From assembly GCF_028737215.1 (NCBI RefSeq), contig NZ_JAQZAM010000017.1, forward strand, positions 1 to 64,000: a stretch of DNA of 64,000 nucleotides, given 5' to 3'. This DNA is from Actinomycetospora chibensis. GTDB taxonomy: Bacteria > Actinomycetota > Actinomycetes > Mycobacteriales > Pseudonocardiaceae. The notes under the pieces are model-generated. The model ran no database searches. It was not told the origin of the DNA and worked only from the letters and a program-made list of their open reading frames with translations. Every line of letters begins with the position of its first letter. Positions within the stretch are counted from its first letter, which is position 1. The translations under genes and the position numbers were made by a program. Shown here one piece after another: positions 44,735 to 53,502 of this stretch.

Positions 44735-45592
44735 GTGCCGACCACTCCGACCGCCCGCCGCGTCGCGCTCGACGGCATCACGCTCAACGTCGTCGAGGGC
44801 GGTGAGGGGCCGGCGGTGCTGCTCCTGCACGGCTGGCCCGACCGCGCCACGCTCTGGCAGCACCAGATCGACACGCTGGCCGCCCGGGGCTTCCGGGTGA
44901 TCGCCCCCGACCTGCGGGGGTTCGGGGACTCCGACCGCCCCGCGGAGGTCGAGCGCTACGGGCTGCGGACCGTGCTCGGCGACCTCCTCGGGCTGCTGGA
45001 CGCCCTGGAGGTCGGCGAGGTCCGCGTGGCCGGGCACGACTGGGGCGCCCTGGCCGCCTGGGCGCTCGCCGCGTTCGCCCCCGAGCGGGTCACGCGCCTC
45101 GCCGCGTTCTCGGTGGGCCACCCGCAGGCGTTCGCGTCCGCGGGCTTCGTCCAGAAGCAGCTCTCCTGGTACATGCTCTGGTTCCAGTTCCCCGGTGTCG
45201 CCGAGGCGCAGCTGCCCGCCGACGACTGGCGGTGGTTCCGGGAGTGGGCCCACGACGGCGTGTCCCGTGGCGCCGACGCGCTGGTGGACGCACAGATCGC
45301 GGACCTGGACCGGCCGGGCGCGCTCGTCGCGGGCCTCAACTGGTACCGCGCCAACATGCCGCCGGAGATCTTCGCGGCCACCGACGGGCCGCTGGCGATG
45401 CCGGCGATCGGGTGCCCGGTGCTCGGGGTGTGGAGCGACCGGGACCCCGCGCTGACCGAGCGGCAGATGACCGACTCGCAGCGCTTCGTCACCGGTCCCT
45501 GGCGCTACGAGCGCCTGCCCCGCGTCGGGCACTGGATCCCCGCCCACGCCCCGGAGCGCACGACGGCGCTCCTCCTCGAGCACTTCGCCTGA
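44735..45592 (+). CDS. Alpha/beta hydrolase (epoxide hydrolase type)
   Basis: 285 aa. HGWP (32-35) forms the oxyanion hole; the nucleophile is Asp102 in GHDWGALAAW, typical of epoxide hydrolases and haloalkane dehalogenases; the acid lies in WSDRDPALTE; the His is in VGHWIPAHAP. The lid carries two Tyr-containing segments, favouring epoxide hydrolase. GAGGAG precedes the GTG, with TAGGGT (44704) as a likely -10. The carboxylase gene begins 3 bases after its stop. Confidence 0.88.
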   Translation: MPTTPTARRVALDGITLNVVEGGEGPAVLLLHGWPDRATLWQHQIDTLAARGFRVIAPDLRGFGDSDRPAEVERYGLRTVLGDLLGLLDALEVGEVRVAGHDWGALAAWALAAFAPERVTRLAAFSVGHPQAFASAGFVQKQLSWYMLWFQFPGVAEAQLPADDWRWFREWAHDGVSRGADALVDAQIADLDRPGALVAGLNWYRANMPPEIFAATDGPLAMPAIGCPVLGVWSDRDPALTERQMTDSQRFVTGPWRYERLPRVGHWIPAHAPERTTALLLEHFA

Positions 45593-45595
45593 GCG

Positions 45596-48500
45596 GTGAA
45601 GCTCCTCGTCGCCAACCGGGCCGAGATCGCGGTCCGGATACTCGGCACCGCCGCGGCGCTCGGCGTCCCCACCGTCGCGGTGCACCCGGACGACGACGGG
45701 GACTGCGCGCACGTCGCCCGGGCCGACGAGGCCGTCAGGCTCCCCGGAGTCGGCGCCGCGGCCTACCTCGACCTCGACGAGATCGTCGGGGCCGCCGTGC
45801 GCTCCGGCTGCGACACCCTGCACCCGGGCTACGGCTTCCTCGCCGAGAACCCGGCGCTGTCCCGGGCGTGCGCGGACCGGAGGATCGCCTTCGTCGGCCC
45901 CGACCCGGAGACGCTGGCGCTGTTCGGGGACAAGACCCGCACCCGCGACCGCGCCCGCGAGCTCGGGATCCCCGTGCTCACCGGCACCGAGGGGCCCACC
46001 GACCTCGCGACGGCCCGGGCGTTCCTGGACGGGCTGGGTCCCGGCGGCGCGGTGATGGTCAAGGCGCTCGCCGGGGGAGGCGGGCGGGGGATGCGGCCGG
46101 TCACCGACCCCGCCGCGCTCGAGGCGACGATGCGGCTCTGCGCGTCCGAGGCCCGCGCGGCGTTCGGCGACGACGCCGTCTACGTCGAGCAGCTGCTCCC
46201 GCACGCGCGCCACATCGAGGTCCAGGTGCTCGGCGACGGCCGGAGCACGGTGGTGCTCGGCGACCGGGACTGCTCGGCGCAGCGGAGCCGCCAGAAGCTC
46301 GTCGAGATCGCGCCGGCGCCGGCGCTGGCCGACGACCTCCGGGCCGCCCTGCACGGCGCGGCGACGCGTCTCGTCCCGGCGCACGCAGGGCTGGCGACGG
46401 TCGAGTTCCTGGTGGCGGACGGGCAGTCGGCCCTCCTCGAGGTGAACCCGCGCATCCAGGTCGAGCACACCGTCACCGAGGAGACGACCGGCTTCGACCT
46501 GGTCGAAGCCGGCCTGCGGGTGGCGCACGGCGAGACCCTCGCGGACCTCGGCCTCACCGCCACCCCCGCCTCGCGGGGCACCGCGCTGCAGGTGCGGGTC
46601 AACACCGAGACCGTTGCGGCCGACGGCACGGTGACGAGCGGGGCCGGCACGCTCGTCCGGTTCCAGCCCCCGAGCGGGCGCGGGGTCCGCGTCGACACCC
46701 ACGGCTACGCCGGGTTCGCCGTCGGGCCCCGCTACGACTCGCTGCTCGCGAAGGTCATCGTCACCGCAGGCTCGGTCGCGCAGGCTGCCGTGCGGGCGCG
46801 GCGCGCGCTGGCCGAGCTCGACGTCGACGGCGTCCCGGTGAACGTCGCCCTGCTCCGGGCGCTGCTCGACCGGCCGGAGCTCGGCGACGGCACCCTCGAC
46901 ACCGCCTTCGTCGACGCCCACATCGCGGAGCTCGTGCCGGAGGTCGCGGCGCCGGAACAGGCGCCGACGACGGCTCCGCTCGGCACCGGGGCGGCGCTGA
47001 GCACCACCCACGGCGTCGTCGTCGCGATCGAGGTCGCCGAGGGCGACGTCGTCCCGGCCGGCGCCGACCTCGTGGTGCTCGAGGCGATGAAGATGCAGCA
47101 CGTCGTCCACGCCGGGGCCCCGGGCCGGGTCGATACGGTGGCGGTCAAGCTCGGCGACACCGTCGCCGCCGGAGTGCCCGTCGCGTTCCTCGCTCCGATC
47201 GACGACGTCGACGCCCCGGCGCAGGACGCCACCGCGACGGACCCCGACCACGTCCGCGCCGATCTGGCCGAGTCCCTCGGCCGCCACGAGACCGGCCTCG
47301 ACGCGGGACGCCCCGAGGCGACCCGTCGTCGGCACGAAGCGGGCCGGCGGACCGCGCGCGAGAACGTCGACGACCTGCTCGACCCCGACAGCTTCGTCGA
47401 GTACGGCGCGCTCACGATCGCCGCTCAGCGCGCGCGCCGCAGCGTCTCCGACCTCGTCGCCCGCACCCCCGCCGACGGGCTGATCACCGGCACCGGGACC
47501 GTCGGGGGCCTCCCGGTGGCCGTCATGTCGTACGACTACACGGTGCTGGCGGGCACGCAGGGCGTCCACAACCACGCCAAGACCGATCGCCTGTTCACCC
47601 TGGCCGCGCGCGAGCGCCTGCCCGTGGTGATCTTCGCGGAGGGCGGCGGCGGGCGTCCCGGCGACACCGACACCTCCGCGGTGGCCCAGCTCGACGTCCC
47701 GACGTTCCGGCTGCTCGCCGAGCTCCGGGGCGTCGTCCCCACCGTCGCCGTGGTCTCCGGCTACTGCTTCGCCGGCAACGCCGCGCTGGCCGGGAGCTGC
47801 GAGGTGATCATCGCGACCGAGGGCAGCGGCCTCGGGATGGGCGGGCCGGCGATGATCGAGGGCGGCGGTCTCGGGACCGTCGCGCCCGGCGACGTCGGCC
47901 CCATGGACGTGCAGTGGGCCAACGGCGTCGTCGACGTCCTCGTGCCCGACGATCCGGCCGCGGTGGCGGCGGCGCGGCGCTACCTGTCGTACCTCGCGCC
48001 CGCCGGCGGTCGCACGACGCCGGGGGAGCACGCCGACCCGCGCGCGCTGCGCCACCTCGTCCCGGAGAACCGGCTGCGCGCCTACGCGATCCGTCCCGTC
48101 CTCGCCGCGCTGTTCGACACCGGCAGCGTGCTGGAGCTGCGCGGGGGCTTCGGCGCCGGGATCGTCACCGCGCTCGCCCGTCTCGACGGCCGCGCGGTCG
48201 GCGTCCTGGCCAACAACCCCGAGCACCTCGGCGGCGCCATCGACGGCGACGCGGCGGACAAGGCCACCGCGTTCCTCGACCTGTGCCGGGCGCACCAGCT
48301 GCCGGTGGTCTCCCTGTGCGACACCCCCGGGTTCATGGTCGGCCCGGACGCCGAGCGCACCGCGACCGTGCGGCGGTTCTCGGCGATGTTCGTGGCCGGG
48401 GCCCGGTTGACGGCGCCGCTGTGCGCGGTCGTGCTGCGCAAGGCCTACGGGCTCGGCGCCATGGCGATGGCCGGCGGCGACCTCAAGGCGCCCGCGCTGA

Positions 48501-48754
48501 CCGTGGCCTGGCCGACCGGCGAGTTCGGCGGCATGGGGCTGGAGGGCGCGGTCCGGCTGGGGTACCGCAAGGAGCTCGACGCGATCGACGACCCCGACGC
48601 CCGCCGCGAGCGCTACGACGAGTTGGTGGCGACGTACTACGAGCGCGGCAAGGCGCTCAGCGTCGCGACGGTCTTCGAGATCGACGACGTCGTCGACCCC
48701 GCCGAGACGCGCGTCCTCCTGGCCCGCGCGCTGGGCCGTACCGATCTCCCGTGA
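45596..48754 (+). CDS. Single-chain acyl-CoA carboxylase (BC-BCCP-CT)
   Basis: 1052 aa. Biotin carboxylase covers about 1-450 (KLLVANRAEIAVR, GGGGRGM, EVNPRIQVEHTVTEE), the biotin carrier about 455-530 with Lys499 in LEAMKMQ, and the carboxyltransferase about 560-1045 (GGGRPGD, CDTPGFMVG, GFGAG). All three parts usually sit on separate chains; one-chain versions are known in some actinobacteria for long or branched acyl-CoAs. GTG start 3 bases behind the hydrolase stop implies coupled translation. The substrate is not predictable. Confidence 0.92.
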   Translation: MKLLVANRAEIAVRILGTAAALGVPTVAVHPDDDGDCAHVARADEAVRLPGVGAAAYLDLDEIVGAAVRSGCDTLHPGYGFLAENPALSRACADRRIAFVGPDPETLALFGDKTRTRDRARELGIPVLTGTEGPTDLATARAFLDGLGPGGAVMVKALAGGGGRGMRPVTDPAALEATMRLCASEARAAFGDDAVYVEQLLPHARHIEVQVLGDGRSTVVLGDRDCSAQRSRQKLVEIAPAPALADDLRAALHGAATRLVPAHAGLATVEFLVADGQSALLEVNPRIQVEHTVTEETTGFDLVEAGLRVAHGETLADLGLTATPASRGTALQVRVNTETVAADGTVTSGAGTLVRFQPPSGRGVRVDTHGYAGFAVGPRYDSLLAKVIVTAGSVAQAAVRARRALAELDVDGVPVNVALLRALLDRPELGDGTLDTAFVDAHIAELVPEVAAPEQAPTTAPLGTGAALSTTHGVVVAIEVAEGDVVPAGADLVVLEAMKMQHVVHAGAPGRVDTVAVKLGDTVAAGVPVAFLAPIDDVDAPAQDATATDPDHVRADLAESLGRHETGLDAGRPEATRRRHEAGRRTARENVDDLLDPDSFVEYGALTIAAQRARRSVSDLVARTPADGLITGTGTVGGLPVAVMSYDYTVLAGTQGVHNHAKTDRLFTLAARERLPVVIFAEGGGGRPGDTDTSAVAQLDVPTFRLLAELRGVVPTVAVVSGYCFAGNAALAGSCEVIIATEGSGLGMGGPAMIEGGGLGTVAPGDVGPMDVQWANGVVDVLVPDDPAAVAAARRYLSYLAPAGGRTTPGEHADPRALRHLVPENRLRAYAIRPVLAALFDTGSVLELRGGFGAGIVTALARLDGRAVGVLANNPEHLGGAIDGDAADKATAFLDLCRAHQLPVVSLCDTPGFMVGPDAERTATVRRFSAMFVAGARLTAPLCAVVLRKAYGLGAMAMAGGDLKAPALTVAWPTGEFGGMGLEGAVRLGYRKELDAIDDPDARRERYDELVATYYERGKALSVATVFEIDDVVDPAETRVLLARALGRTDLP

Positions 48755-48787
48755 GCGGTGTCGGCCGCCGGGCGCTCGGTCGGCCGG

Positions 48788-49435
48788 TCAGCGCCGCCGT
48801 CGCAGGGCCGTCCACCACGGCCGTCGGGCGGCGGCGGCCTCGGCCTCCCGGCGTCGCGCCTCCCACCGCTCGGCCCAGCCCGGCATGTGCGCGGCGAGCA
48901 CGGCCTCCACCTCGGCGGTCTCGCCGTGGCGCAGCACGTCGGCGTCCGGGCCGAGGAGGGCGGCGAGGCCGCGCGGCGGGATCTCGGAGCGGAGCACCGG
49001 CACCCCGTAGCGGCGGGCGAGCGCGGCGCGCTGCTCGCCGGGGATGGCCGGGCCCGTGAGGACGAAGCGCGGGTAGGCGTGCGAGGCGCGCCATCCGCGG
49101 GCGCCCTCGAGGACCTGGCCCCAGAGCGCCACCACGCCGAGCACCTCGTGGTCCGAGGGACCCCACTCGAGTGTCGTCGGGTCGGTCACCGCGTAGAGCC
49201 CGCACGCGCACCGGTCGCCCGGGGGCGCGTGCCGTTGCGATCCGCACGTCGCAATCATGGGCTGGCGCGCGGGCCAGGTGATCCCGGCGAGCGGGGCGAC
49301 GAGCTCGGTGCGGCGTTGGGCCCGCCGACCGACGCGCCACGTGCGCCAGCCCAGGATCGGGGCCGGGAGGTCCGGGACGCCAGGGGCGCTCGCGACCGGT
49401 CCGCGCCGGACGGGATCGAGCGGCGGGAGGGTCAC
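48788..49435 (-). CDS. Conserved hypothetical protein
   Basis: 215 aa. The N-terminal half has LGWRTWRVG and a Cys-containing loop CGSQRHAPPGDRCACGLYAV that could hold metal; then LEWGPSDHEVLGVVALWGQVLEGARGWRA. The C-terminal 40 residues are Arg/Ala-rich. The pattern occurs in other actinobacterial hypothetical proteins. Convergent with the carboxylase gene; the next gene upstream on this strand ends 12 bases from its start. Confidence 0.7.
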   Translation of the reverse strand: MTLPPLDPVRRGPVASAPGVPDLPAPILGWRTWRVGRRAQRRTELVAPLAGITWPARQPMIATCGSQRHAPPGDRCACGLYAVTDPTTLEWGPSDHEVLGVVALWGQVLEGARGWRASHAYPRFVLTGPAIPGEQRAALARRYGVPVLRSEIPPRGLAALLGPDADVLRHGETAEVEAVLAAHMPGWAERWEARRREAEAAAARRPWWTALRRRR

Positions 49436-49447
49436 GACGCCCGCACG

Positions 49448-49597
49448 TCAGGTGCGGGACGCCGCAACGCACTCGGGATCGTCGTGCTCGACGGCTCGTT
49501 CGATCGTGACGGGCTCGCGCTCCGGGGGGTCCTCGCCGGGCACGGGTGAGCTGATCGGCTCTGCGGTGAGGCGCCGACGGACGGGGCCGATGTCCAT
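49448..49597 (-). CDS. Small hypothetical protein
   Basis: 49 aa, beginning MDIGPVRRRLTAEPISSPVPG, followed by an acidic stretch (EDPPEREPVTIERA). The MDIGPVRR start is seen in short actinobacterial proteins of unknown role. No clear ribosome site. It sits 12 bases before the next gene downstream. Confidence 0.45.
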   Translation of the reverse strand: MDIGPVRRRLTAEPISSPVPGEDPPEREPVTIERAVEHDDPECVAASRT

Positions 49598-49665
49598 GAC
49601 GGCAACGCTGCCACGCCGGGGGTCGCCGGACCAGAGGTCCGGACGGGCGGTTGTGCGCGACGACG

Positions 49666-50304
49666 TCACCTCGACTCGTGCGGCGCCATGGGTGAGGATC
49701 CGGCGACCGTCAGACGCTCTCCGAGCCTGCCGATGAGGATGCGTTCCTCGAGCTCGGGGTGGCTGCCGCGCAGGCCCCGCGCGCGGGCGAGCGGACCGAG
49801 CGTGCGGGAGAGCAGCCGTTGGGCCCACATCGGCGGTGAGGCAGGGCGGATCGTGTCGGCCCACTCCTCGGCGAGCAGGGCGAGCTGGAGCAGGCCGGGG
49901 CGTCCGCTCGGCGTGGTGTGCCCGGTGGCGGCGAGGCCCCAGTTGGTCATGATCGCTTCCTCGAACCGGCCGGCGGGCCGCACCTCGACGAGCACCCGCG
50001 CCGGCTCGTCCCCCTCGGTCCACCAGGCGTGGACCTCTCCCGCAGGGATGGTGACGCGGTCACCGGGCAGGGCGGTGCTGATGCGGGAGCCGTGGCGGAC
50101 CCCGAGCCGGCCCTCCAGCACCTCGAAGCTCTCGCTCTGGCCGGGGTGGATGTGCGGGAAGGCCACGGCCGCGCCCGGCGGTGCCCAGAGCTCGGCGCGG
50201 ACGCGTTCGCCGCCGGTGTCGGCGGCGCTCTCCAGCACCGCGGCGCGCTCCCGGCTCACGGGGTTGACGTAGACGTTGCCGGTGCGGTTCACCTCGGCGG
50301 CCAT
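49666..50304 (-). CDS. Cupin-domain protein
   Basis: 212 aa. The cupin barrel (about 35-115) shows the two His motifs: HIHPGQSESFEVLEGRLG (G(X)5HXH(X)3-4E(X)6G-like) and GDRVTIPAGEVHAWW. A helical C-terminal extension of about 90 residues follows. The function may be an isomerase, dioxygenase or sensor; the sequence does not decide. GGGAG precedes the ATG at 50304. Confidence 0.82.
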   Translation of the reverse strand: MAAEVNRTGNVYVNPVSRERAAVLESAADTGGERVRAELWAPPGAAVAFPHIHPGQSESFEVLEGRLGVRHGSRISTALPGDRVTIPAGEVHAWWTEGDEPARVLVEVRPAGRFEEAIMTNWGLAATGHTTPSGRPGLLQLALLAEEWADTIRPASPPMWAQRLLSRTLGPLARARGLRGSHPELEERILIGRLGERLTVAGSSPMAPHESR

Positions 50305-50527
50305 GGGGACTCCCGGTGTCGTCGTCACGTCGACCGTAGGGGTGTTCCACACGCCTGTATCGCCTGCATACGGCCGCTTCTCGTAATCCGATCCGGGTGG
50401 CCGGGCGCGGCTCGTGATCGGCGTACTCCCGACGGTGAGCCTGCTGGGTGGCGGCCGAGAGTCGAGGCCGGGGCAGAGGGCAACGGCTGGTCGGGATGCT
50501 TCGGTTTCCGAAGCATCGCGGGGCGGC

Positions 50528-51934
50528 TCAGCAGAAGGCGACGGATCGTCCGCCGGGTCGGGGTTGTCGGTCGGGGTCGATCCACGAGGGCGGGGTGAAC
50601 CACGGCAGCCCGTCGATCATGTCGATCCGCCAGTGCCCGTGGTGGATGACCTGGTGGTGATGTCGACACAACAACGTGAGGTTGTCCAGGCTCGTCGGGC
50701 CGCCGTCACCCCAGTGTTCGATGTGGTGGGCGTGGCACCGTCTCGGTCGGCGGGTGCAGCCGGGGAAGGCGCAGCCGCCGTCGCGGTGGTTCAGCGCCCG
50801 GCGGATCGCGTCGGGGATCAACCGGGAGCGCCGCCCGATGTCGAGCGGCTCGGACCTGCTGCCCAGCACCATCGGAACGATGTCGGCGTCGCAGGCCCAC
50901 CGCCGCACGGTGGCCGGGTCCGACATGGCCCCGGAGTCCAGCGTGCCGTGCCCGACCGCCAGTTGCAGCCAGCGGTGGTCCATCGTGATCGTCAACAACG
51001 CCCGCCCCGGCCCGCGAGTGGGCTCCGGAGTCGGCGCTGCCGGTCCCGCGGGCTCGGGTCGGCGGGGCTCGGGGATCAGCGCGTCCTCGGGATCAGGCTC
51101 GGCGTCCGACTCGGCGCCTGACTCGGCGTCCGACTCGGCGTCCGACTGGGCGCCTGACTCGTCGTCCGACTCGGCGGCCTCGGCCTGGGCCTGGCGGGTG
51201 TCGGTGACCAGACCGTTCGGCCCGAGGGCGTCGGCGAACACCTCTTTGAGCGCGCACGCCTGCCGGTTGCCCAACGGCCGGTGGTCGTCCGAGCCGGTCG
51301 GGGTCGCCAACACCCCGATCCCCTCGCGGATCGACTCGGCATCGACCCTGTCGTGAATCTTGATGCGCATCTCCAGCGACCCGTCGCGACACGAGGTCAT
51401 CTTCAGGTCGTCGAACAGGTCGGCGTCCTCGTCCGGCGCGGCTCCGTCCGGATCCAGATGCGCCAGCAACCGCTCCGCGAACTGCTGGAGCCTCCTGGGC
51501 GGAACCAGGGTCGCCTGCCCGGCCAGATACGCCTCGGCCCGCGGCCACTCCCCGGGCTCGAGCTGTTCGACCTTGTCGAGCCTGGCCATGGTGCGACGAA
51601 TGACGGCCACGTGCTCCGGGGAGATCTCACCTGACGCCAACACCGTCGCGGTGCACGACAGGCGCGGCGCCAGCGGCTGGCCCTGCAGCGACCGGCGCGG
51701 GGCGAGGTCGTGGGCTTCGGCCACCAACCGGCTCGCCTTCGCCGGATCGACCCGCCAGTTCTCCTGGACCAGCCGCTCGGTGCTGCGATCTCCGGTCTGC
51801 GCCGCGACCCCTAGACGATCGAGCTCGGCGATGCGCTCCAGGCGCCGGTAGTAGGCCTGGTGGGTGGCGAGCTCCTCGGCGCGCGCGGCCGCGAGCGCTT
51901 CGCGCTCGACCAGCCCCACACCGCCTTCGCTCAT
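50528..51934 (-). CDS. DUF222 protein with HNH endonuclease motif
   Basis: 468 aa. An N-terminal DUF222 region (about 10-200) and a C-terminal HNH motif: FPGCTRRPRRCHAHHIEHW, then SLDNLTLLCRHHHQVIHHG, with the Cys pairs for zinc. Between them lies a low-complexity linker of Ser-Asp-Ala-Glu repeats. TAGAAT lies 7 bases before the ATG, a near-perfect leaderless start. Such proteins are abundant in actinobacteria and often multi-copy; the remnant at 39.9 kb belongs to another subgroup. Confidence 0.87.
   Translation of the reverse strand: MSEGGVGLVEREALAAARAEELATHQAYYRRLERIAELDRLGVAAQTGDRSTERLVQENWRVDPAKASRLVAEAHDLAPRRSLQGQPLAPRLSCTATVLASGEISPEHVAVIRRTMARLDKVEQLEPGEWPRAEAYLAGQATLVPPRRLQQFAERLLAHLDPDGAAPDEDADLFDDLKMTSCRDGSLEMRIKIHDRVDAESIREGIGVLATPTGSDDHRPLGNRQACALKEVFADALGPNGLVTDTRQAQAEAAESDDESGAQSDAESDAESGAESDAEPDPEDALIPEPRRPEPAGPAAPTPEPTRGPGRALLTITMDHRWLQLAVGHGTLDSGAMSDPATVRRWACDADIVPMVLGSRSEPLDIGRRSRLIPDAIRRALNHRDGGCAFPGCTRRPRRCHAHHIEHWGDGGPTSLDNLTLLCRHHHQVIHHGHWRIDMIDGLPWFTPPSWIDPDRQPRPGGRSVAFC
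51096..51177. repeat. Degenerate 12-bp repeat coding Ser-Asp-Ala-Glu
   Basis: About seven copies of a unit close to gactcggcgtcc lie in the linker of the HNH gene. On the coding strand they encode the acidic repeats SDAE and SGAE. Copy number probably changes by slippage without shifting the frame. Confidence 0.75.
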
Positions 51935-52237
51935 GTGTTCGATTCTAGAGCCGACCCCCGACAGTCATGGGCCGGTTCACGGAGAACGCCGGGGCGGAGC
52001 CGTGGTTACTCCGGCCGGCTCGCCGTGTCTGCGGCCTCTTCGGCGATCTGCTCGAGAACGCGTTGCGAGGTAGTGACCGCCACGGGCTGGGCCTCCACGG
52101 TGACGACCAGGCGTCCACGCTGCCAGCGTCGGCGGCACACGATCCCGAATCAGCCTCTGCTCGCAGGGTCGAGCGGACGCCGCTCGTCACGAGTCGTCGC
52201 TGGGTGTTGCCGGACCTCTGCTTCCCGCGGGCCACGC
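51935..52237. other. Gap before the ornithine-cyclodeaminase homologue
   Basis: 303 bases. The right part contains a minus-strand open frame of 44 codons (52006-52140, CRRRWQRGRLVVTVEAQPVA) with no good start, and no sign of the missing N-terminus of the next gene in any frame. The left end holds the leaderless promoter of the HNH gene. Confidence 0.4.
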
Positions 52238-53107
52238 GTGCCGGAGGAGACAGGCTCGGGGGTCCCCGGCGCCGGGCTGCTCGCCACGATGCCGGCGTAC
52301 AGCCCGCGTCTCGGGGTGCTGGCGAGCAAGCTGCTGACGGTCTACCCCGCCAACGAGGCGCAGGGCTTCCCCGTCCACCAGGCCGCGATCGCCGTGTTCG
52401 ACCCGGCGACCGGCGAGATGCTCGCCCTCGTCAACGGCGACCTCCTCACCGCGGCGCGGACCGCGGCATGCTCCGCGCGCTCGATCCGGCACCTCGCCCG
52501 GCCCGGGTCGCGCGTGCTCGCCGTCCTCGGGAACGGCCCCCAGGCGCGCGAGCACGCCCGGTACGCATGCCGGGTCCACGACTTCGCCGACGTCCGCGTC
52601 GGCGCCCGCGACCCCGCCAAGGCGGCCGCCCTCGCCGCGGACCTCGAGGGCGAGGGACTGCCAGCGCGTGGGACCACCATCGACGACGCGATCGCCGACG
52701 CCGACGTCGTGTGCGCGGCGACCAGCACCGTCGAGCCCCTCCTGCGACGGGGGCACGTCCGGCCCGGCACGCACATCGCGTCGGTCGGCTACATCCCGGA
52801 CGGTCGCGAGGTCGACGCGGCGATCCTGCGCGAGGCCCTGGTCGTCGTCGAGCACCGCGAGACGTGCCTGCAGCCCTTCCCGGCCGGCTCGAACGACCTC
52901 GCCGAGCTGGTGGCCGCGGGGGAACTCGATCCCGACGGCGTGGTGGAGATCGGCGAGCTCGTCCACGGCCGCCGCGCGGGCCGCGAGGACGAGGACCGGG
53001 TCACGGTGTTCAAGTCGGTCGGCGTCGCGGTGCAGGACGCCGCCGCGGCGTCGGTGGTGCTCGCTGCCGCCCGACGCGAGGGCCGCGGGGTCGAGGTCTC
53101 GCTGTAG
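52238..53107 (+). CDS. Ornithine cyclodeaminase/mu-crystallin family protein, N-terminally short
   Basis: 289 aa if it starts at GTG 52238; usual length is 310-330. The NAD site VLGNGPQAREHARYA and the substrate-phase residues (MPAYSPRLGVLASKLLTVYP; TAARTAACSARS) are intact, as are VGYIPDGREVD and the C-terminal FKSVGVAVQD. About 40-50 N-terminal residues that normally precede MPAY are absent and not found in the other frames. No ribosome site is seen. It may be a truncated gene or one with an unusual start. Confidence 0.65.
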   Translation: MPEETGSGVPGAGLLATMPAYSPRLGVLASKLLTVYPANEAQGFPVHQAAIAVFDPATGEMLALVNGDLLTAARTAACSARSIRHLARPGSRVLAVLGNGPQAREHARYACRVHDFADVRVGARDPAKAAALAADLEGEGLPARGTTIDDAIADADVVCAATSTVEPLLRRGHVRPGTHIASVGYIPDGREVDAAILREALVVVEHRETCLQPFPAGSNDLAELVAAGELDPDGVVEIGELVHGRRAGREDEDRVTVFKSVGVAVQDAAAASVVLAAARREGRGVEVSL

Positions 53108-53108
53108 C

Positions 53109-53459
53109 TCAGCCCGGCTCCGTCGCCACGGGGTGCCGGGGCTCGTAGAGCCCGAGCGTCCCGCCACCGGGGAGCCGGACGCCGGTGAGCAGGCCCCAGC
53201 CCTGGTCGGTGACGGGGTCGACGACGATGCCCCGCCGGCGCAGGTCCGCGGTCGTCGCCTCGACGTCGTCGCACATCAGGTAGAGCTCGTGCGACGGGGC
53301 CTCGTCGGTGGGGTGGACGGCGACCTCGGCCGGCGGCAGGGCGGCGATGGTCCAGCCGCCGCCGGCGTCGACCGTGCGGGTGCCGAGCAGGTCGCGCAGG
53401 AAGGCGCGGTCGGCGTCCGCGTCGGCGCTGTACAGGATCACGTGCGCACCGGTGATCAT
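53109..53459 (-). CDS. Glyoxalase/VOC-family protein
   Basis: 116 aa, one vicinal-oxygen-chelate unit: VILYSADADADRAFLRDLLGT, HELYLMCDDVEATTADLRRRG and the terminal GVRLPGGGTLGLYEPRH. The metal Glu near the end (LGLYE) is present. Such proteins act as resistance or dioxygenase-like enzymes. GAGGAG precedes the ATG. Convergent with the cyclodeaminase homologue, one base apart. Confidence 0.82.
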   Translation of the reverse strand: MITGAHVILYSADADADRAFLRDLLGTRTVDAGGGWTIAALPPAEVAVHPTDEAPSHELYLMCDDVEATTADLRRRGIVVDPVTDQGWGLLTGVRLPGGGTLGLYEPRHPVATEPG

Positions 53460-53502
53460 CGTCGGCTCCTCGTCGGACGGTGGGAGCCTCAGTCTGGACC
53501 GA

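Noticed and set aside
44720-48295. 1191-codon open frame on the minus strand
   Set aside because: It is antisense to the hydrolase and carboxylase genes. Its Arg/Gly/Val-rich composition has no family match; it is a high-GC shadow.
45232-49059. 1275-codon open frame on the plus strand
   Set aside because: It runs in another frame through the carboxylase gene and is almost entirely Arg, Gly, Pro and Ala, typical of a shadow frame.
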